A DNA stretch of 62,148 bases, taken from NCBI GenBank assembly GCA_937924505.1, contig CALDSR010000049.1, forward strand, positions 1-62,148. Reading direction: 5' to 3'. Source of the DNA: an uncultured Granulosicoccus sp. (GTDB lineage Bacteria; Pseudomonadota; Gammaproteobacteria; Granulosicoccales; Granulosicoccaceae). The notes below the pieces were generated by a model. That model was not told the origin of the DNA. It did no database searches and was given only the letters and a program-made list of their open reading frames with translations. Made by a program: the position numbers and the translations under genes. Of this stretch, positions 40,161 to 49,969 are shown one piece after another. Position 1 is the stretch's first letter, and each line of letters begins with the position of its first letter.

Positions 40161-42362
40161 CTAACCCAACTTACGCCAAACCGAAAGCTCAGCCACGGTG
40201 TGTTGATGCTTGCGACGCGTCTCTCTAATTACAAAGGGCACATCAATCGGCGGCTGGTGTTGTTCAAACTCGGGCTGAAGTGCCTGCTGAATGCCTTCGA
40301 GTGTCGTGAAATTTTCACCGGTGTCTGCTTTGAAGCCACCTAACCACTTGTCTTTCTCGGTGAATGATTCGAGCCAGGTATAGGGTGATGTGAGGACTAA
40401 AAGCCCACCTGGATTAATTCGTCCTTTGATCAACTCCAGAAACTGATGCGGGTCATAGAGCCGATCAATAAGGTTGCCTGCGAACACCATATCGTAGCCA
40501 GTGAATTTCTCGGGCAAGTTGCACGCATCTCCTTGCATGAAATTCACTTGGTCCTTTATGTCTTCATAGCCAAACTGTGCCAGTGAAATTTCCTTGAAAG
40601 AAACAATGTCGCCTTCGTCCTGTATGGCGTAGCGTTGCAAGCCGGAGCTTTGCAATTCAGTAGGTGCTTGAATCAGCCGGGCGGAAAAATCCAATGCGTC
40701 AACATGGTTGAAGTGTTTAGCCAGTTCAAAGCTTGATCGACCGGTAGCGCAGCCCAAATCCAGCGCTTTGTTGGTTGCCAATCCTTTTGCTGCCTTCATG
40801 CAATGTTCAATACAGGCAACCGGGAAATTTGGCACATTGAAGTACTCGTCACCGTAGTGGAACTCGATGTACTGCGACACCATATCGTCCATTTCGTAAA
40901 GGTTCATCTTTATCTCGGGTAGTGGCTCGGCTTCTACATAGCGCATGCCTGAATGTTGATAGAAATGGCGTCTGAACGCGTAGCGTGAATCTTTGATGGC
41001 GTAGTTGCCCGTGGATATCCAGCATCCACCCTTGATCAAGTTGTGTTTGCCATCAAATGTGGGCGTTGAAAAATCATCGTAGGCGGGATGTACTTCATAG
41101 CCAGCCAAGGCATCCACCGGAGTTTCTGTCCATTGCCATACGTTGCCGATGATATCGAAAAATCCTTCTTTGCATTCATGCCGGTTAACCGGGCAGGATG
41201 ACATTTCGTACTCAAGATTGATGTTGCCGGGTGCGTTGTTCCAAAAAGGTTGATCCGTATCGACCAATGCTCTCAAGCGATACCATTCGGCTTCTGACGG
41301 CAAGCGTATGGATTTATTTGTGGCTTCGGATTTCCATTCGCAAAACGCTTTTGATTCCAGATAAGTCAAATCGGCGGGCCAGTCCCATGGCATGTCAATT
41401 TCTTCAAGCATGGTTCGGTACTTGTAATGATCGCCCTCTAGTGTCCAGAAAACGGGCATGGTCGCTTTACGGTACTGCACCCAGCCCCAACCTTCCTCCG
41501 TCCAGTATCGGGGAGTGCTGTAACCATCGGCATCCATGAACTGCTTGAATTCCGCGTTGCTAACCAGGAATTTGCTTGCTTTGAAATTGGTGACTTGATG
41601 GGCTTGTTTGCCGTACTCCAAATCCCAACCGTATAGAGGGTCATTTTTTGACTTGCCGATAACAACCGAACCGCCTTCGACAGGCAGTAGTTCATTGTCT
41701 GGCGCTTCGGCGCTAATCTCGCAGATGTTTCCCCATAAGGTATGTGGTTTTACACAATGCAATGGCAGTTCGCGTATCAAAACTGAAGAGGTTTCGAGAT
41801 GTATACGCTCGTGTTCGATGCCCATCATCACAATCCACAGTGGGTCATTCCATTGTATGGGCAAGCTTATGTCGCAGGTGCGAATGAAGTTGTCAACCAG
41901 GTCCCGGGTCTTGTCTCGATAATTTTTGACGATTGCAGGTGTAGGCCAGTCATAACTTTTATCGTTCAGGTCATCCCATGACATTTCGTCAACACCAATG
42001 GCGAGAGACGATTCCAGTGTTGGATCGATCCGCTGGTCAATCAGATTGGCCACATTGAGTTTGTTGACGAAAAATACAGCCGTATGGCCGTAATAGAAAA
42101 TCAGCGGATGACGCAGCGGGCTTGCACGCTGGTAGTAAGCCTCGTCGTTTACCAAACATTCAAACAGGCTTTCGTACAATGAAAAGCTCTGATGAAAATA
42201 GTGAAGTATTTCTTCGCGCTTGGATTCCGGGTCGTTACCGTGGAGCAATGTGGTTTTGGTGACGACGGAGCTTGCAGGGCCATCCGGTAACGGATTGCCT
42301 GGACGCTTGGTCTTTGGGTTTTCAGATGGAGTACAGGTGTCGCTTGCCAACGTGCCGTCCAT
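40161..42362 (-). CDS. ovoA: OvoA, 5-histidylcysteine sulfoxide synthase with methyltransferase domain
   Basis: The ovothiol enzyme: it couples histidine and cysteine with O2 and then N-methylates the mercaptohistidine. 733 residues. The N-terminal DinB-like domain carries the iron site H184-x3-H188-x-E190 (HERIHLE). The central formylglycine-generating-like domain (about 230-475) has PSEAEW and GNVWQW (406-411). The C-terminal SAM methyltransferase starts at residue 533 with LDLGCATGRS. This three-domain order separates OvoA from EgtB. No ovoB-like PLP lyase is nearby. It lies 87 bases downstream of the PilZ-like gene, same strand. Confidence 0.93.
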   Translation of the reverse strand: MDGTLASDTCTPSENPKTKRPGNPLPDGPASSVVTKTTLLHGNDPESKREEILHYFHQSFSLYESLFECLVNDEAYYQRASPLRHPLIFYYGHTAVFFVNKLNVANLIDQRIDPTLESSLAIGVDEMSWDDLNDKSYDWPTPAIVKNYRDKTRDLVDNFIRTCDISLPIQWNDPLWIVMMGIEHERIHLETSSVLIRELPLHCVKPHTLWGNICEISAEAPDNELLPVEGGSVVIGKSKNDPLYGWDLEYGKQAHQVTNFKASKFLVSNAEFKQFMDADGYSTPRYWTEEGWGWVQYRKATMPVFWTLEGDHYKYRTMLEEIDMPWDWPADLTYLESKAFCEWKSEATNKSIRLPSEAEWYRLRALVDTDQPFWNNAPGNINLEYEMSSCPVNRHECKEGFFDIIGNVWQWTETPVDALAGYEVHPAYDDFSTPTFDGKHNLIKGGCWISTGNYAIKDSRYAFRRHFYQHSGMRYVEAEPLPEIKMNLYEMDDMVSQYIEFHYGDEYFNVPNFPVACIEHCMKAAKGLATNKALDLGCATGRSSFELAKHFNHVDALDFSARLIQAPTELQSSGLQRYAIQDEGDIVSFKEISLAQFGYEDIKDQVNFMQGDACNLPEKFTGYDMVFAGNLIDRLYDPHQFLELIKGRINPGGLLVLTSPYTWLESFTEKDKWLGGFKADTGENFTTLEGIQQALQPEFEQHQPPIDVPFVIRETRRKHQHTVAELSVWRKLG

Positions 42363-42449
42363 TGTTAGAATTTTTTGATCTAATGAAGTGCGGTTGTAGA
42401 CTATACATCAAGGAAAAAGTTTCTCCTTGAACTTGGCGCAATGTAACGA

Positions 42450-43955
42450 TCAAACATCGGCCAACGTAAAGTGGCTGAACAGTCCATTGGCCTGTAAACA
42501 ACGCTTTAGCAAAAATTTTCTGCGTTTATCATCTTGTGAGGCTAATAGTTGGTCACCCACTTGGTACAGATAAGCGGGAAGCAGAATCGTCTGCATGACT
42601 TGTTTTTCAACTTTGCATGCAATGATCATCGCTTTCTCGGCAACATCGCTATCAGCGTCGAGTCGGGTGATGTTTACCGGCAGGACCTTGCGGGCAAGGA
42701 ACTCAATGCCGGCATCCAATGTGTTGTCGCCACTTGCATGCATCCATCGCACTGTACCGATAATGGTTTCTCCAATACGGACGATATCGCCCACCTGAAC
42801 CAGTCCGGGTCGGCAATTCGGATGAGTGATCAGGCAACCCTGTGTCGAACGGTTCATGATGATCCATTCGCTGCTCTGAACGCTAATGTTTTTGTCATCG
42901 TCTGACGTCTTGTCGAGCATCAAGGCATTAGCTATTTCCTTGTGGCCGAAGCTGATACTTGTGGCGTCATGGCAAATGGTTCTGGCAGCTCTTCGGCATC
43001 GAGTGCGGTTCAGCGCCAGATGCAGTCGTAGCAGTGACTGTCGCTCAAGCGTGTCTGTGCCCAATAATTCGCTCGGGATGGACTGCAGGCTTTTTAATCG
43101 TGTTTCTATATGAGCAACGGCTGGCATCAAGCTGAAGTAGCGCCGTGTAGTGCTATCCCCGGGTAGAAGACTGTGCACAGGCTCCGGTGATGTGGCATGC
43201 GCAAGATCTACCGCGTATCGCAGAGGCTGCGACGTGTCCCCGGTGAGAGTTTCTATTTTTATCTTGCGGGAGCATTCACGTATGAATGTCAGTAGCAACG
43301 GCAGTTGCCGTACTCGTTGTTGCCTCAAATCCGCCAGATAAAGAAGCAAAATATAGCGATAGTGATCGGCCAGGTTCTCGGGAATACTGGATTCCAGTTT
43401 GCCGTTCAGATCATAGGTAGTCATTGATGCGCTATCGATTTTCGCGACATCGTCGACCAGCTCGTGTTCTTCAGCCAATTGATAAAGCTGATGTGCATCC
43501 AGCAAAATGCCTCGCGGTAAATCCCGATACCCATGGATCATGGATTCAGCCTGACGGGCAAGTGCTCGCATGGCTCTGCGTGCATCAGCCGCGGCCGGTA
43601 CCTCGCTATCGTTCAACAGTAATTTGAACGCAAATACTTCTTCTCGTAACAAGGAATCCCGAAGTTTCGCGTTACGCGTGAATTCACGCGTCAGTGGCAA
43701 GGGCTGTGCGTTGGTCAACTCGGATAAATGCTGGTGTAGCTCGCGTAATACCGGAATAAAGCACGACAACACGTCGCGACGTCTGTCGACATCATTGTGC
43801 AGTCGATTGCTGTGTTTCAGGCCACGATAGATTTCTCGCGCGTCATTGCTCGAACTCAGCGCTTGCAGGCCATTGAGCCACTCGGCAACGCCCAGCGGGT
43901 CGACGGGGAAACTGCCAGTATCGGCAATGGTTCTCTGAGGTACGGTCAAAGGCAT
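42450..43955 (-). CDS. PilZ-like-domain protein, possible c-di-GMP effector
   Basis: 501 residues from the ATG at 43955; the longer frame overlaps hslV. The first ~380 residues are helical and of unknown family (several Arg/Leu-rich stretches, no membrane segments). The C-terminal part (about 375-470) resembles a PilZ domain: IIMNRSTQGC, which fits the [DN]xSxxG motif, then VGDIVRIGE. The upstream RxxxR arginines of c-di-GMP binders are not clear, so ligand binding is uncertain. It is divergent from hslV. Confidence 0.65.
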   Translation of the reverse strand: MPLTVPQRTIADTGSFPVDPLGVAEWLNGLQALSSSNDAREIYRGLKHSNRLHNDVDRRRDVLSCFIPVLRELHQHLSELTNAQPLPLTREFTRNAKLRDSLLREEVFAFKLLLNDSEVPAAADARRAMRALARQAESMIHGYRDLPRGILLDAHQLYQLAEEHELVDDVAKIDSASMTTYDLNGKLESSIPENLADHYRYILLLYLADLRQQRVRQLPLLLTFIRECSRKIKIETLTGDTSQPLRYAVDLAHATSPEPVHSLLPGDSTTRRYFSLMPAVAHIETRLKSLQSIPSELLGTDTLERQSLLRLHLALNRTRCRRAARTICHDATSISFGHKEIANALMLDKTSDDDKNISVQSSEWIIMNRSTQGCLITHPNCRPGLVQVGDIVRIGETIIGTVRWMHASGDNTLDAGIEFLARKVLPVNITRLDADSDVAEKAMIIACKVEKQVMQTILLPAYLYQVGDQLLASQDDKRRKFLLKRCLQANGLFSHFTLADV

Positions 43956-44054
43956 GGTGATGAGGCTAACATAGCATTGTGCCGCCGAATCATGGCACCC
44001 GATGACCGTCCAGAAGGTACACTTCAGCCTGTGATGTAACCAAATGAATGTGGC

Positions 44055-44060
44055 AGGGGA
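44055..44060 (+). promoter_or_regulatory. Ribosome-binding site of hslV
   Basis: AGGGGA ends 7 bases before GTG 44068 and decides that start over the ATG at 44044. Confidence 0.6.
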
Positions 44061-44067
44061 TATTTTT

Positions 44068-44619
44068 GTGGAACAGTTCCGCGGAACCACGATTTGCTCG
44101 GTCCGGCGTGGCAATCAGGTCGTGATTGGGGGCGACGGCCAGGTCAGCATGGGTAATGTTGTCATGAAAGGCAATGCGCGCAAGGTGCGCCGTCTATACA
44201 AGGATCAGGTCATCGCCGGATTTGCTGGCGGTACCGCCGATGCGTTTACCTTGTTTGAACGCTTTGAGGCAAAGCTCGAAGCGCACGGTGGCCAGCTGAC
44301 CCGGGCGGCGGTCGAACTGGCAAAGGATTGGCGAACTGATCGCATGCTGCGACGCCTCGAAGCCTTGTTGGCGGTAGCTGATCACACCGCATCCCTGGTG
44401 ATAACCGGAAACGGTGATGTGATCGAACCAGAAGGCGGACTGATTGCCATAGGTTCGGGGGGTGATTTTGCCAAGTCCGCTGCGCGGGCATTAATCGACC
44501 ACACTGAACTCGAGGCTGAAGACATTGTTCGTTACAGCCTCGAAACAGCTGCAAATATCTGCATTTACACAAACAACAACTTAACGATCGAATCGTTAAC
44601 GTTCGATCAATCGTCGTGA
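44068..44619 (+). CDS. hslV: ATP-dependent protease subunit HslV
   Basis: The proteolytic dodecamer partner of HslU. 183 residues from GTG 44068. MEQFRG is a short propeptide; cleavage before [11 protein letters not shown] would expose the catalytic N-terminal threonine, as in many proteobacterial HslV. The E. coli form starts at the Thr after Met, so this differs. Conserved [23 protein letters not shown] and [14 protein letters not shown] are present. The next start (hslU) overlaps the end or follows closely. Confidence 0.96.
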   Translation: MEQFRGTTICSVRRGNQVVIGGDGQVSMGNVVMKGNARKVRRLYKDQVIAGFAGGTADAFTLFERFEAKLEAHGGQLTRAAVELAKDWRTDRMLRRLEALLAVADHTASLVITGNGDVIEPEGGLIAIGSGGDFAKSAARALIDHTELEAEDIVRYSLETAANICIYTNNNLTIESLTFDQSS

Positions 44620-44624
44620 ATATC

Positions 44625-45956
44625 ATGTCCCAAATGACGCCGCGTGAAATTGTGCAAGAGCTCGACAAGCACATCATCGGACAACAACATGCCAAGCGTG
44701 CCGTGGCCATTGCCTTGCGCAATCGCTGGCGCCGCCAGCAGGTTGACGAAAGCTTGCGTAACGAGATTACGCCGAAGAACATACTGATGATCGGCCCGAC
44801 TGGTGTCGGTAAAACCGAAATAGCCCGCCGTCTTGCGCGTCTGGCCAATGCACCGTTTATCAAGGTAGAAGCAACGAAGTTCACCGAGGTGGGTTATGTC
44901 GGGCGAGACGTTGAATCGATTGTCCGAGATCTTGCGGATGTTGCGTTGAAAGAAACCCGTGAACGTGAAATGCAGCGGGTACGTAATCGCGCGGAAGATG
45001 CTGCAGAGGAACGTATTCTCGACGTACTGCTGCCTCCGGCCAAAGGCGCTGGCTTCAATGTAGTCGAAACCGAGGAAAGCGGCACCCGCCAGAAATTTCG
45101 CAAAAAACTACGCGAAGGTGATCTTGACGACAAGGAAATCGAAATCGATATCAGTGTGCAAGCCGCTGGTGTGGAAATCATGGCCCCGCCAGGCATGGAA
45201 GAGATGTCCCAGCAGCTGCAGGGCATGTTTCAGAATCTCGGCGGTGGCAAAACCAAGCAGCGCAAGATGCGCGTCAAGGATGCGATGAAGCATCTGATCG
45301 ACGAAGAAGCACTGAAACTGATCAACGATGAAGATCTGAAATCCAAGGTATTGGAGACCGTTGAGCAAAGCGGCATTGTGTTTATCGATGAAATAGACAA
45401 GGTGGCGCGTGGCAGTGAAGGGCGTCAAGGTGCCGATGTTTCCCGTGAAGGTGTACAGCGGGATCTACTGCCGTTGGTTGAAGGCTGTACCGTGTCAACC
45501 AAGTTCGGCATGGTCAAGACAGATCACATACTCTTTATTGCCAGCGGTGCCTTTCATCTTTCAAAACCTTCGGATCTTATTCCGGAATTGCAAGGTCGCC
45601 TGCCTATCCGGGTCGAGCTCGAAGCACTGAGCACGCGGGATTTCGAGCGCATTCTGGTGGAACCCGATGCATCCCTGACAGAACAATCAACAGCGCTTCT
45701 CGGCACCGAAAACGTCACCCTTCTTTTTACCGACGATGGCATCAAGCGTATCGCGGAGGTGGCTTGGCAGGTCAATGAAAGTACTGAGAACATCGGCGCC
45801 CGACGACTGCATACCGTCATGGAGCGTTTGTTGGAAACAGCCTCTTTCGAAGCAGCGGACAATAGTGGCACAACGGTTTCCGTCAATGCAGACTATGTTG
45901 ATGATCATCTCGGCAACCTGGTTCAGGATGTTGATCTGAGCCGTTACATCCTATAG
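44625..45956 (+). CDS. hslU: ATP-dependent protease ATPase subunit HslU
   Basis: The AAA+ unfoldase of HslVU (ClpQY). From the ATG at 44625 it is 443 residues, the E. coli length ([20 protein letters not shown]). Walker [10 protein letters not shown] is near residue 57 and Walker B is [12 protein letters not shown]. The I-domain (about 110-240) is present, and the C-terminal hydrophobic tail ending SRYIL inserts into HslV. A GTG three codons upstream is an alternative start. A heat-shock promoter upstream of hslV was not recognised. Confidence 0.97.
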   Translation: MSQMTPREIVQELDKHIIGQQHAKRAVAIALRNRWRRQQVDESLRNEITPKNILMIGPTGVGKTEIARRLARLANAPFIKVEATKFTEVGYVGRDVESIVRDLADVALKETREREMQRVRNRAEDAAEERILDVLLPPAKGAGFNVVETEESGTRQKFRKKLREGDLDDKEIEIDISVQAAGVEIMAPPGMEEMSQQLQGMFQNLGGGKTKQRKMRVKDAMKHLIDEEALKLINDEDLKSKVLETVEQSGIVFIDEIDKVARGSEGRQGADVSREGVQRDLLPLVEGCTVSTKFGMVKTDHILFIASGAFHLSKPSDLIPELQGRLPIRVELEALSTRDFERILVEPDASLTEQSTALLGTENVTLLFTDDGIKRIAEVAWQVNESTENIGARRLHTVMERLLETASFEAADNSGTTVSVNADYVDDHLGNLVQDVDLSRYIL

Positions 45957-45971
45957 GACGTATATAAAGTC

Positions 45972-46331
45972 ATGCCCAGACCCACCGATATCAAGCTGCA
46001 TCAGAAGAGCCGAGTACTTGAGGTCAGCTTTGATGATGGCTTCAACTGCAATCTTTCCTGTGAGTATCTGCGGGTACATTCACCCTCGGCTGAAGTACAG
46101 GGTCATGGACCAGGTCAGGAAGTACTGCAGGTGGGCAAGGAAGATGTTGGCATCGAACAATTGGAGCCCAGTGGTAACTACGCAGTGAAAATTCATTTTG
46201 ACGATGGTCATAACTCAGGCCTCTATACTTGGGGTTACTTGTACGCACTGGGCAAGCAATACGAGCAAAAATGGGCGGATTATCTGGCTGCACTGGATGC
46301 GGCAGGCCATAGTCGCCGAAGTCAGAGCTGA
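45972..46331 (+). CDS. DUF971 (gamma-butyrobetaine hydroxylase-like N-terminal domain) protein
   Basis: 119 residues of the DUF971 family, small cytosolic proteins with a zinc-binding-like fold, also found as the N-terminal domain of butyrobetaine hydroxylase. It shows [20 protein letters not shown] and [20 protein letters not shown]. The single-domain form is common beside hslVU and ubiE in gammaproteobacteria. Its role is not established. Confidence 0.9.
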   Translation: MPRPTDIKLHQKSRVLEVSFDDGFNCNLSCEYLRVHSPSAEVQGHGPGQEVLQVGKEDVGIEQLEPSGNYAVKIHFDDGHNSGLYTWGYLYALGKQYEQKWADYLAALDAAGHSRRSQS

Positions 46332-46344
46332 ACGAGATCAAGAC

Positions 46345-47103
46345 GTGATAACGGAATCGAACGACGAAAAAACGCATTTTGGCTATCAAACCGTTGATGC
46401 CAAATCCAAGGCCGGCATGGTCGGACAGGTATTCGATTCGGTCGCATCAAAATATGATGTGATGAACGATCTGATGTCCTTCGGGGTGCATCGTGTGTGG
46501 AAACGTTTTACCGTCGAGCAATCGGCGGTTCGAGCTGGTCACTATGTTCTGGATATCGCCGGTGGTACCGGCGATCTCGCATCTAAATTCTCAAAACGTG
46601 TCGGCAAGGATGGCTTTGTTGTGCTCGCCGACATCAATGCGGCCATGCTGACCACCGGTCGCGCACGGCTGATCGATGACGGCATTGTGGGAAATCTGGA
46701 CTACGCACAAGCAAATGCGGAAACCTTGCCGTTTGCTGATAATACCTTTGACTGCATCACCATCGCCTTTGGTTTGCGTAATGTTACTGACAAGGACAAG
46801 GCCATAGCCTCGATGTATCGCGTACTGAAACCCGGTGGTCGATTGCTGATACTGGAATTTTCCAAACCGGTACTGCCACTACTGAGTCGTGCCTATGATG
46901 CTTACTCGTTCACCGCATTACCGATGATGGGTAAACTGGTCGCGAATGATGCGGACAGTTATCGCTATCTGGCCGAGTCCATTCGTATGCACCCGGATCA
47001 GGATACGCTTGAGGGCATGATGCAACAGGCGGGATTTGAAAAGACGAGTTACCATAATCTGACAGGGGGTGTCGTTGCCTTGCACAAGGGATTCAAGATC
47101 TGA
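46345..47103 (+). CDS. ubiE: Ubiquinone/menaquinone C-methyltransferase UbiE
   Basis: 252 residues (E. coli 251) from GTG 46345; the longer frame overlaps DUF971. It methylates the demethyl-ubiquinone/menaquinone ring with SAM. The family start [20 protein letters not shown] and SAM motif [13 protein letters not shown] are clear, and the late RMHPDQ(D)TLEGMM stretch is present. First of the ubiE-ubiJ-ubiB trio. Confidence 0.97.
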   Translation: MITESNDEKTHFGYQTVDAKSKAGMVGQVFDSVASKYDVMNDLMSFGVHRVWKRFTVEQSAVRAGHYVLDIAGGTGDLASKFSKRVGKDGFVVLADINAAMLTTGRARLIDDGIVGNLDYAQANAETLPFADNTFDCITIAFGLRNVTDKDKAIASMYRVLKPGGRLLILEFSKPVLPLLSRAYDAYSFTALPMMGKLVANDADSYRYLAESIRMHPDQDTLEGMMQQAGFEKTSYHNLTGGVVALHKGFKI

Positions 47104-47133
47104 CCCGAAGCCAATCGGTTCATATCAATCATC

Positions 47134-47760
47134 ATGTCTTTACCGTTGCCCCTTACCGTCGCGCTGGAACAGCTTATCAATCGAGCTTTGAAACTCGACG
47201 AGGAGACGCGCGCTCACCTGGATGATGTAAACGGTAAGGTTGTGCAGCTCGATATCACGTCTCCCATTCCCACTCTTGTGACGTTTTCAATCACTGATCG
47301 TCACGTCTATGTATCCGGGCATCACGATGGTGATGTCGATACCGCCATAAGGGGTTCCCTGTCGAACCTGCAGTTACTGATGCGAAACAACGATGCGATT
47401 CACCGCGGAGATGCCAGTATCGAAGGTGATATCTCGACAGCCAATGCACTCAAACATATAGCGAGCACACTCGATATAGACTGGGAAGAACAGATATCCC
47501 CGCTTGTTGGCGACACCGTGGCTCACCAGATTGGTGTTGCGTCACGCAAATTGGTCAGTTGGTTTGACCGCACTTCCCAAAGTATGAAAACAAACACCCG
47601 AGAGTATCTCGAAGAAGAAGTTGAGTTTGTCGCGCCAGCCAATATGCTTGCATTTTTTGCTGATTCAGTGGATGACCTGCAATCCGACGTGGATCGACTG
47701 GAAGCGCGATTGAAAAAACTGGATCAGCAGCATGACGTCAAGCAGGCGCCTGGCTCGTGA
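47134..47760 (+). CDS. ubiJ: Ubiquinone biosynthesis accessory factor UbiJ
   Basis: A 208-residue SCP2-type lipid-binding protein of the aerobic ubiquinone complex, thought to present the intermediate to UbiIEFGH. The SCP2 domain (about 15-110) is followed by a helical tail whose end (SVDDLQSDVDRLEARLKKLD) is a coiled coil. It lies 30 bases after ubiE and overlaps ubiB by four bases (GTGA). Confidence 0.92.
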   Translation: MSLPLPLTVALEQLINRALKLDEETRAHLDDVNGKVVQLDITSPIPTLVTFSITDRHVYVSGHHDGDVDTAIRGSLSNLQLLMRNNDAIHRGDASIEGDISTANALKHIASTLDIDWEEQISPLVGDTVAHQIGVASRKLVSWFDRTSQSMKTNTREYLEEEVEFVAPANMLAFFADSVDDLQSDVDRLEARLKKLDQQHDVKQAPGS

Positions 47761-49406
47761 TAGGACGCATCGCTCGCTTTATCAAGATAGAAAGAGTCTT
47801 CGTCAAATACGGGCTTGATGAGCTTTTCTTGTCCGGCACCCGTGCTTCGGTGTTGCAATATGTTTTTTTATTATCGCCAACTCGCTGGCTTAATGCTGAT
47901 ACCCGAAAGCTTCCGCGTGGACAGCGCATTCGTTTTGCACTTGAGGAACTGGGTCCGGTATTTGTCAAACTAGGCCAGGTACTGTCCACCCGTCGAGATT
48001 TATTGCCCGATGATGTCGGCGACGAGCTGGCAAAGTTGCAGGATCAGGTTGCGCCGTTTCCCAGCAGCGATGCGGTAGTTGAGATCGAAAACGCGCTGGG
48101 CGCTTCTGTCAGCTCGCTATTCAAGGAGTTTGAGCACACGCCCATCGCATCAGCTTCTGTTGCGCAAGTGCACGGCGTGATTCTCGATGATGGTACTGAA
48201 GCGATCGTCAAGGTCCTTAGACCGGGTATAGCCAGTGTTATAAAACGTGATGTCAGTTTGATGTATGTGCTGGCTGATCTTGCTGGGTTTATTCTCCGGG
48301 ATGGCAAACGTCTACGCCCGCGCGAAGTCGTCGCCGAATATGACAGGACCATTTCTGACGAGCTGGACTTGGTTGCAGAAGCCACCAACGCGGTTGTGTT
48401 GCGTAATAATTTCAAAGAATCGAAAAAGCTCTATGTCCCCGAGATCTACTGGGACTACACACGCGGCAATGTCCTGGTACAGGAGCGCATCAGCGGCATA
48501 TCCATTCGTGATGTGGATGAGATGCGACGCGTCGGCATGGATATGCAAAAACTTGCTGAACACGGCGTCGAGATCTTCTACCGGCAGGTGTTTGACCATA
48601 ATTTCTTTCACGCCGATATGCATCCCGGAAATATCTTTGTCTCAAGAGAAAATAAGGATCACCCGCAATACATCGCCGTTGACTTTGGCATTGTTGGGTC
48701 CTTGAGCGACGAAGACCAGCGTTATATCGGTGAAAATCTTCTGGCGTTTTTCCAGCGAGATTACCGACGTGTTGCGCAGCTGCATATCGATTCGGGCTGG
48801 GTGCCGCGTAGCACTCGTGTCAGTGAACTTGAAGCAGGTGTTCGTGCCGTCTGCGAGCCGATATTCGATAAACCACTCGCTGAGATCTCTTTCGGCGCAG
48901 TATTGCTGCAACTCTTTCATGTTGCGCGCCGCTTCGAAATGGAAGTGCAGCCACAACTGGTACTACTGCAAAAAACGCTATTGAATATCGAAGGACTGGG
49001 GCGCCAGCTTTACCCAGAGCTCGATCTCTGGGCCACTGGTAAACCCTTTCTTACCGCATGGGTTGCCAAGCGCAATAGCCCGACAGCAATCGCCAAAAAA
49101 TTTATCGCGCAAGCGCCAGCAATTTTGAATGCAATGCCGGAAATGCCGATGTTGGTGCATGATTTTCTAAGCACCAACAAGGACCTCCTGCATTCGCAAT
49201 TGCCTGAGACTGCCGGTGGCAGCAAAGGCACACGAGAGGTGAAGGATAAATCGTTGCATCTCGTGGTTGCCGGCGCGGCAATGCTTATCAGTTCTGCTTT
49301 GTGGGGAGCCGCTTCCACGGTGGGAGCGGGTAACGATCCAGGCTGGGTGACCTACGCTATTGCCACAGCGGGTCTTGCTCTGCTTGTAGGCGGGTTGTTG
49401 GGATAA
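47757..49406 (+). CDS. ubiB: Atypical kinase-like protein UbiB
   Basis: An ADCK/COQ8-family ATPase needed for ubiquinone synthesis. 549 residues from GTG 47757 (MIGRIARFIKIERVFVKYGL). The family KxGQ motif is seen as FVKLGQVLSTRRDLLPDD, with the kinase-like DFGIVG and the catalytic ADMHPGNIF. The C-terminus is hydrophobic (about 505-549) with membrane helices. It ends the ubiE-ubiJ-ubiB run; no terminator was seen in the 86 bases before the convergent gene. Confidence 0.95.
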   Translation: MIGRIARFIKIERVFVKYGLDELFLSGTRASVLQYVFLLSPTRWLNADTRKLPRGQRIRFALEELGPVFVKLGQVLSTRRDLLPDDVGDELAKLQDQVAPFPSSDAVVEIENALGASVSSLFKEFEHTPIASASVAQVHGVILDDGTEAIVKVLRPGIASVIKRDVSLMYVLADLAGFILRDGKRLRPREVVAEYDRTISDELDLVAEATNAVVLRNNFKESKKLYVPEIYWDYTRGNVLVQERISGISIRDVDEMRRVGMDMQKLAEHGVEIFYRQVFDHNFFHADMHPGNIFVSRENKDHPQYIAVDFGIVGSLSDEDQRYIGENLLAFFQRDYRRVAQLHIDSGWVPRSTRVSELEAGVRAVCEPIFDKPLAEISFGAVLLQLFHVARRFEMEVQPQLVLLQKTLLNIEGLGRQLYPELDLWATGKPFLTAWVAKRNSPTAIAKKFIAQAPAILNAMPEMPMLVHDFLSTNKDLLHSQLPETAGGSKGTREVKDKSLHLVVAGAAMLISSALWGAASTVGAGNDPGWVTYAIATAGLALLVGGLLG

Positions 49407-49492
49407 ACAACCGGCTGTAAACGCCAGGTATTAAATCACCATAAAGTGTGACACTTATCACAGCTGTAGCGAATCGTCGCGCCGGCGTACGA

Positions 49493-49942
49493 CTAGCTCG
49501 GTTTTCCAAACGACTGTTTAAACGTAAATGCGTTTGCTGTGGGTCCGTTTGCTTGCAGTATATCCAGGCGATCTTTTGCTTCCTCGACCGTGGGCTGATG
49601 ACCTGTTGGAATCCACCACAACACAGTGTTCTGGCTATTGGCGCTAAGGAACCATTTCTTTCGTTGTTTCATTACGTCAGTGTGGGCAGTGCGATATACG
49701 TAGTCGAAAAGTGACGCCACCGAATCCCAGACTGAAAGATTTACAATAAACTCTTCGCCAAAGGGGTTGTCCACTGGATCTTTTTCCTGCACATCGTCTT
49801 CCAGACGCCAGACAAATCCGGGTGCGGCGTCAGCCAGCGCATTGATCCGGTCAAGTTCCGAGACAAAGTCTGCCAGTGTTGGTGATTCAATCGGTGCAAG
49901 TAGGTGTGCGATATTTAGTTGTGCGAGTTCCCAGTCAGCCAT
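49493..49942 (-). CDS. DUF3291-like protein
   Basis: 149 residues from the ATG at 49942 (MADWELAQLNIAHLLAPIES). The ELAQLNIA start and later WRLEDD, NLSVWDSVASLFDYVYR and WWIPTGHQP resemble the DUF3291 family, related to antibiotic-monooxygenase-like small folds. Function unknown. It follows the phytanoyl-CoA dioxygenase-like gene by 27 bases on the same strand, so the two are likely one operon. Confidence 0.7.
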   Translation of the reverse strand: MADWELAQLNIAHLLAPIESPTLADFVSELDRINALADAAPGFVWRLEDDVQEKDPVDNPFGEEFIVNLSVWDSVASLFDYVYRTAHTDVMKQRKKWFLSANSQNTVLWWIPTGHQPTVEEAKDRLDILQANGPTANAFTFKQSFGKPS

Positions 49943-49969
49943 TTGATGAATTCCTGACACTGTTTGTCA

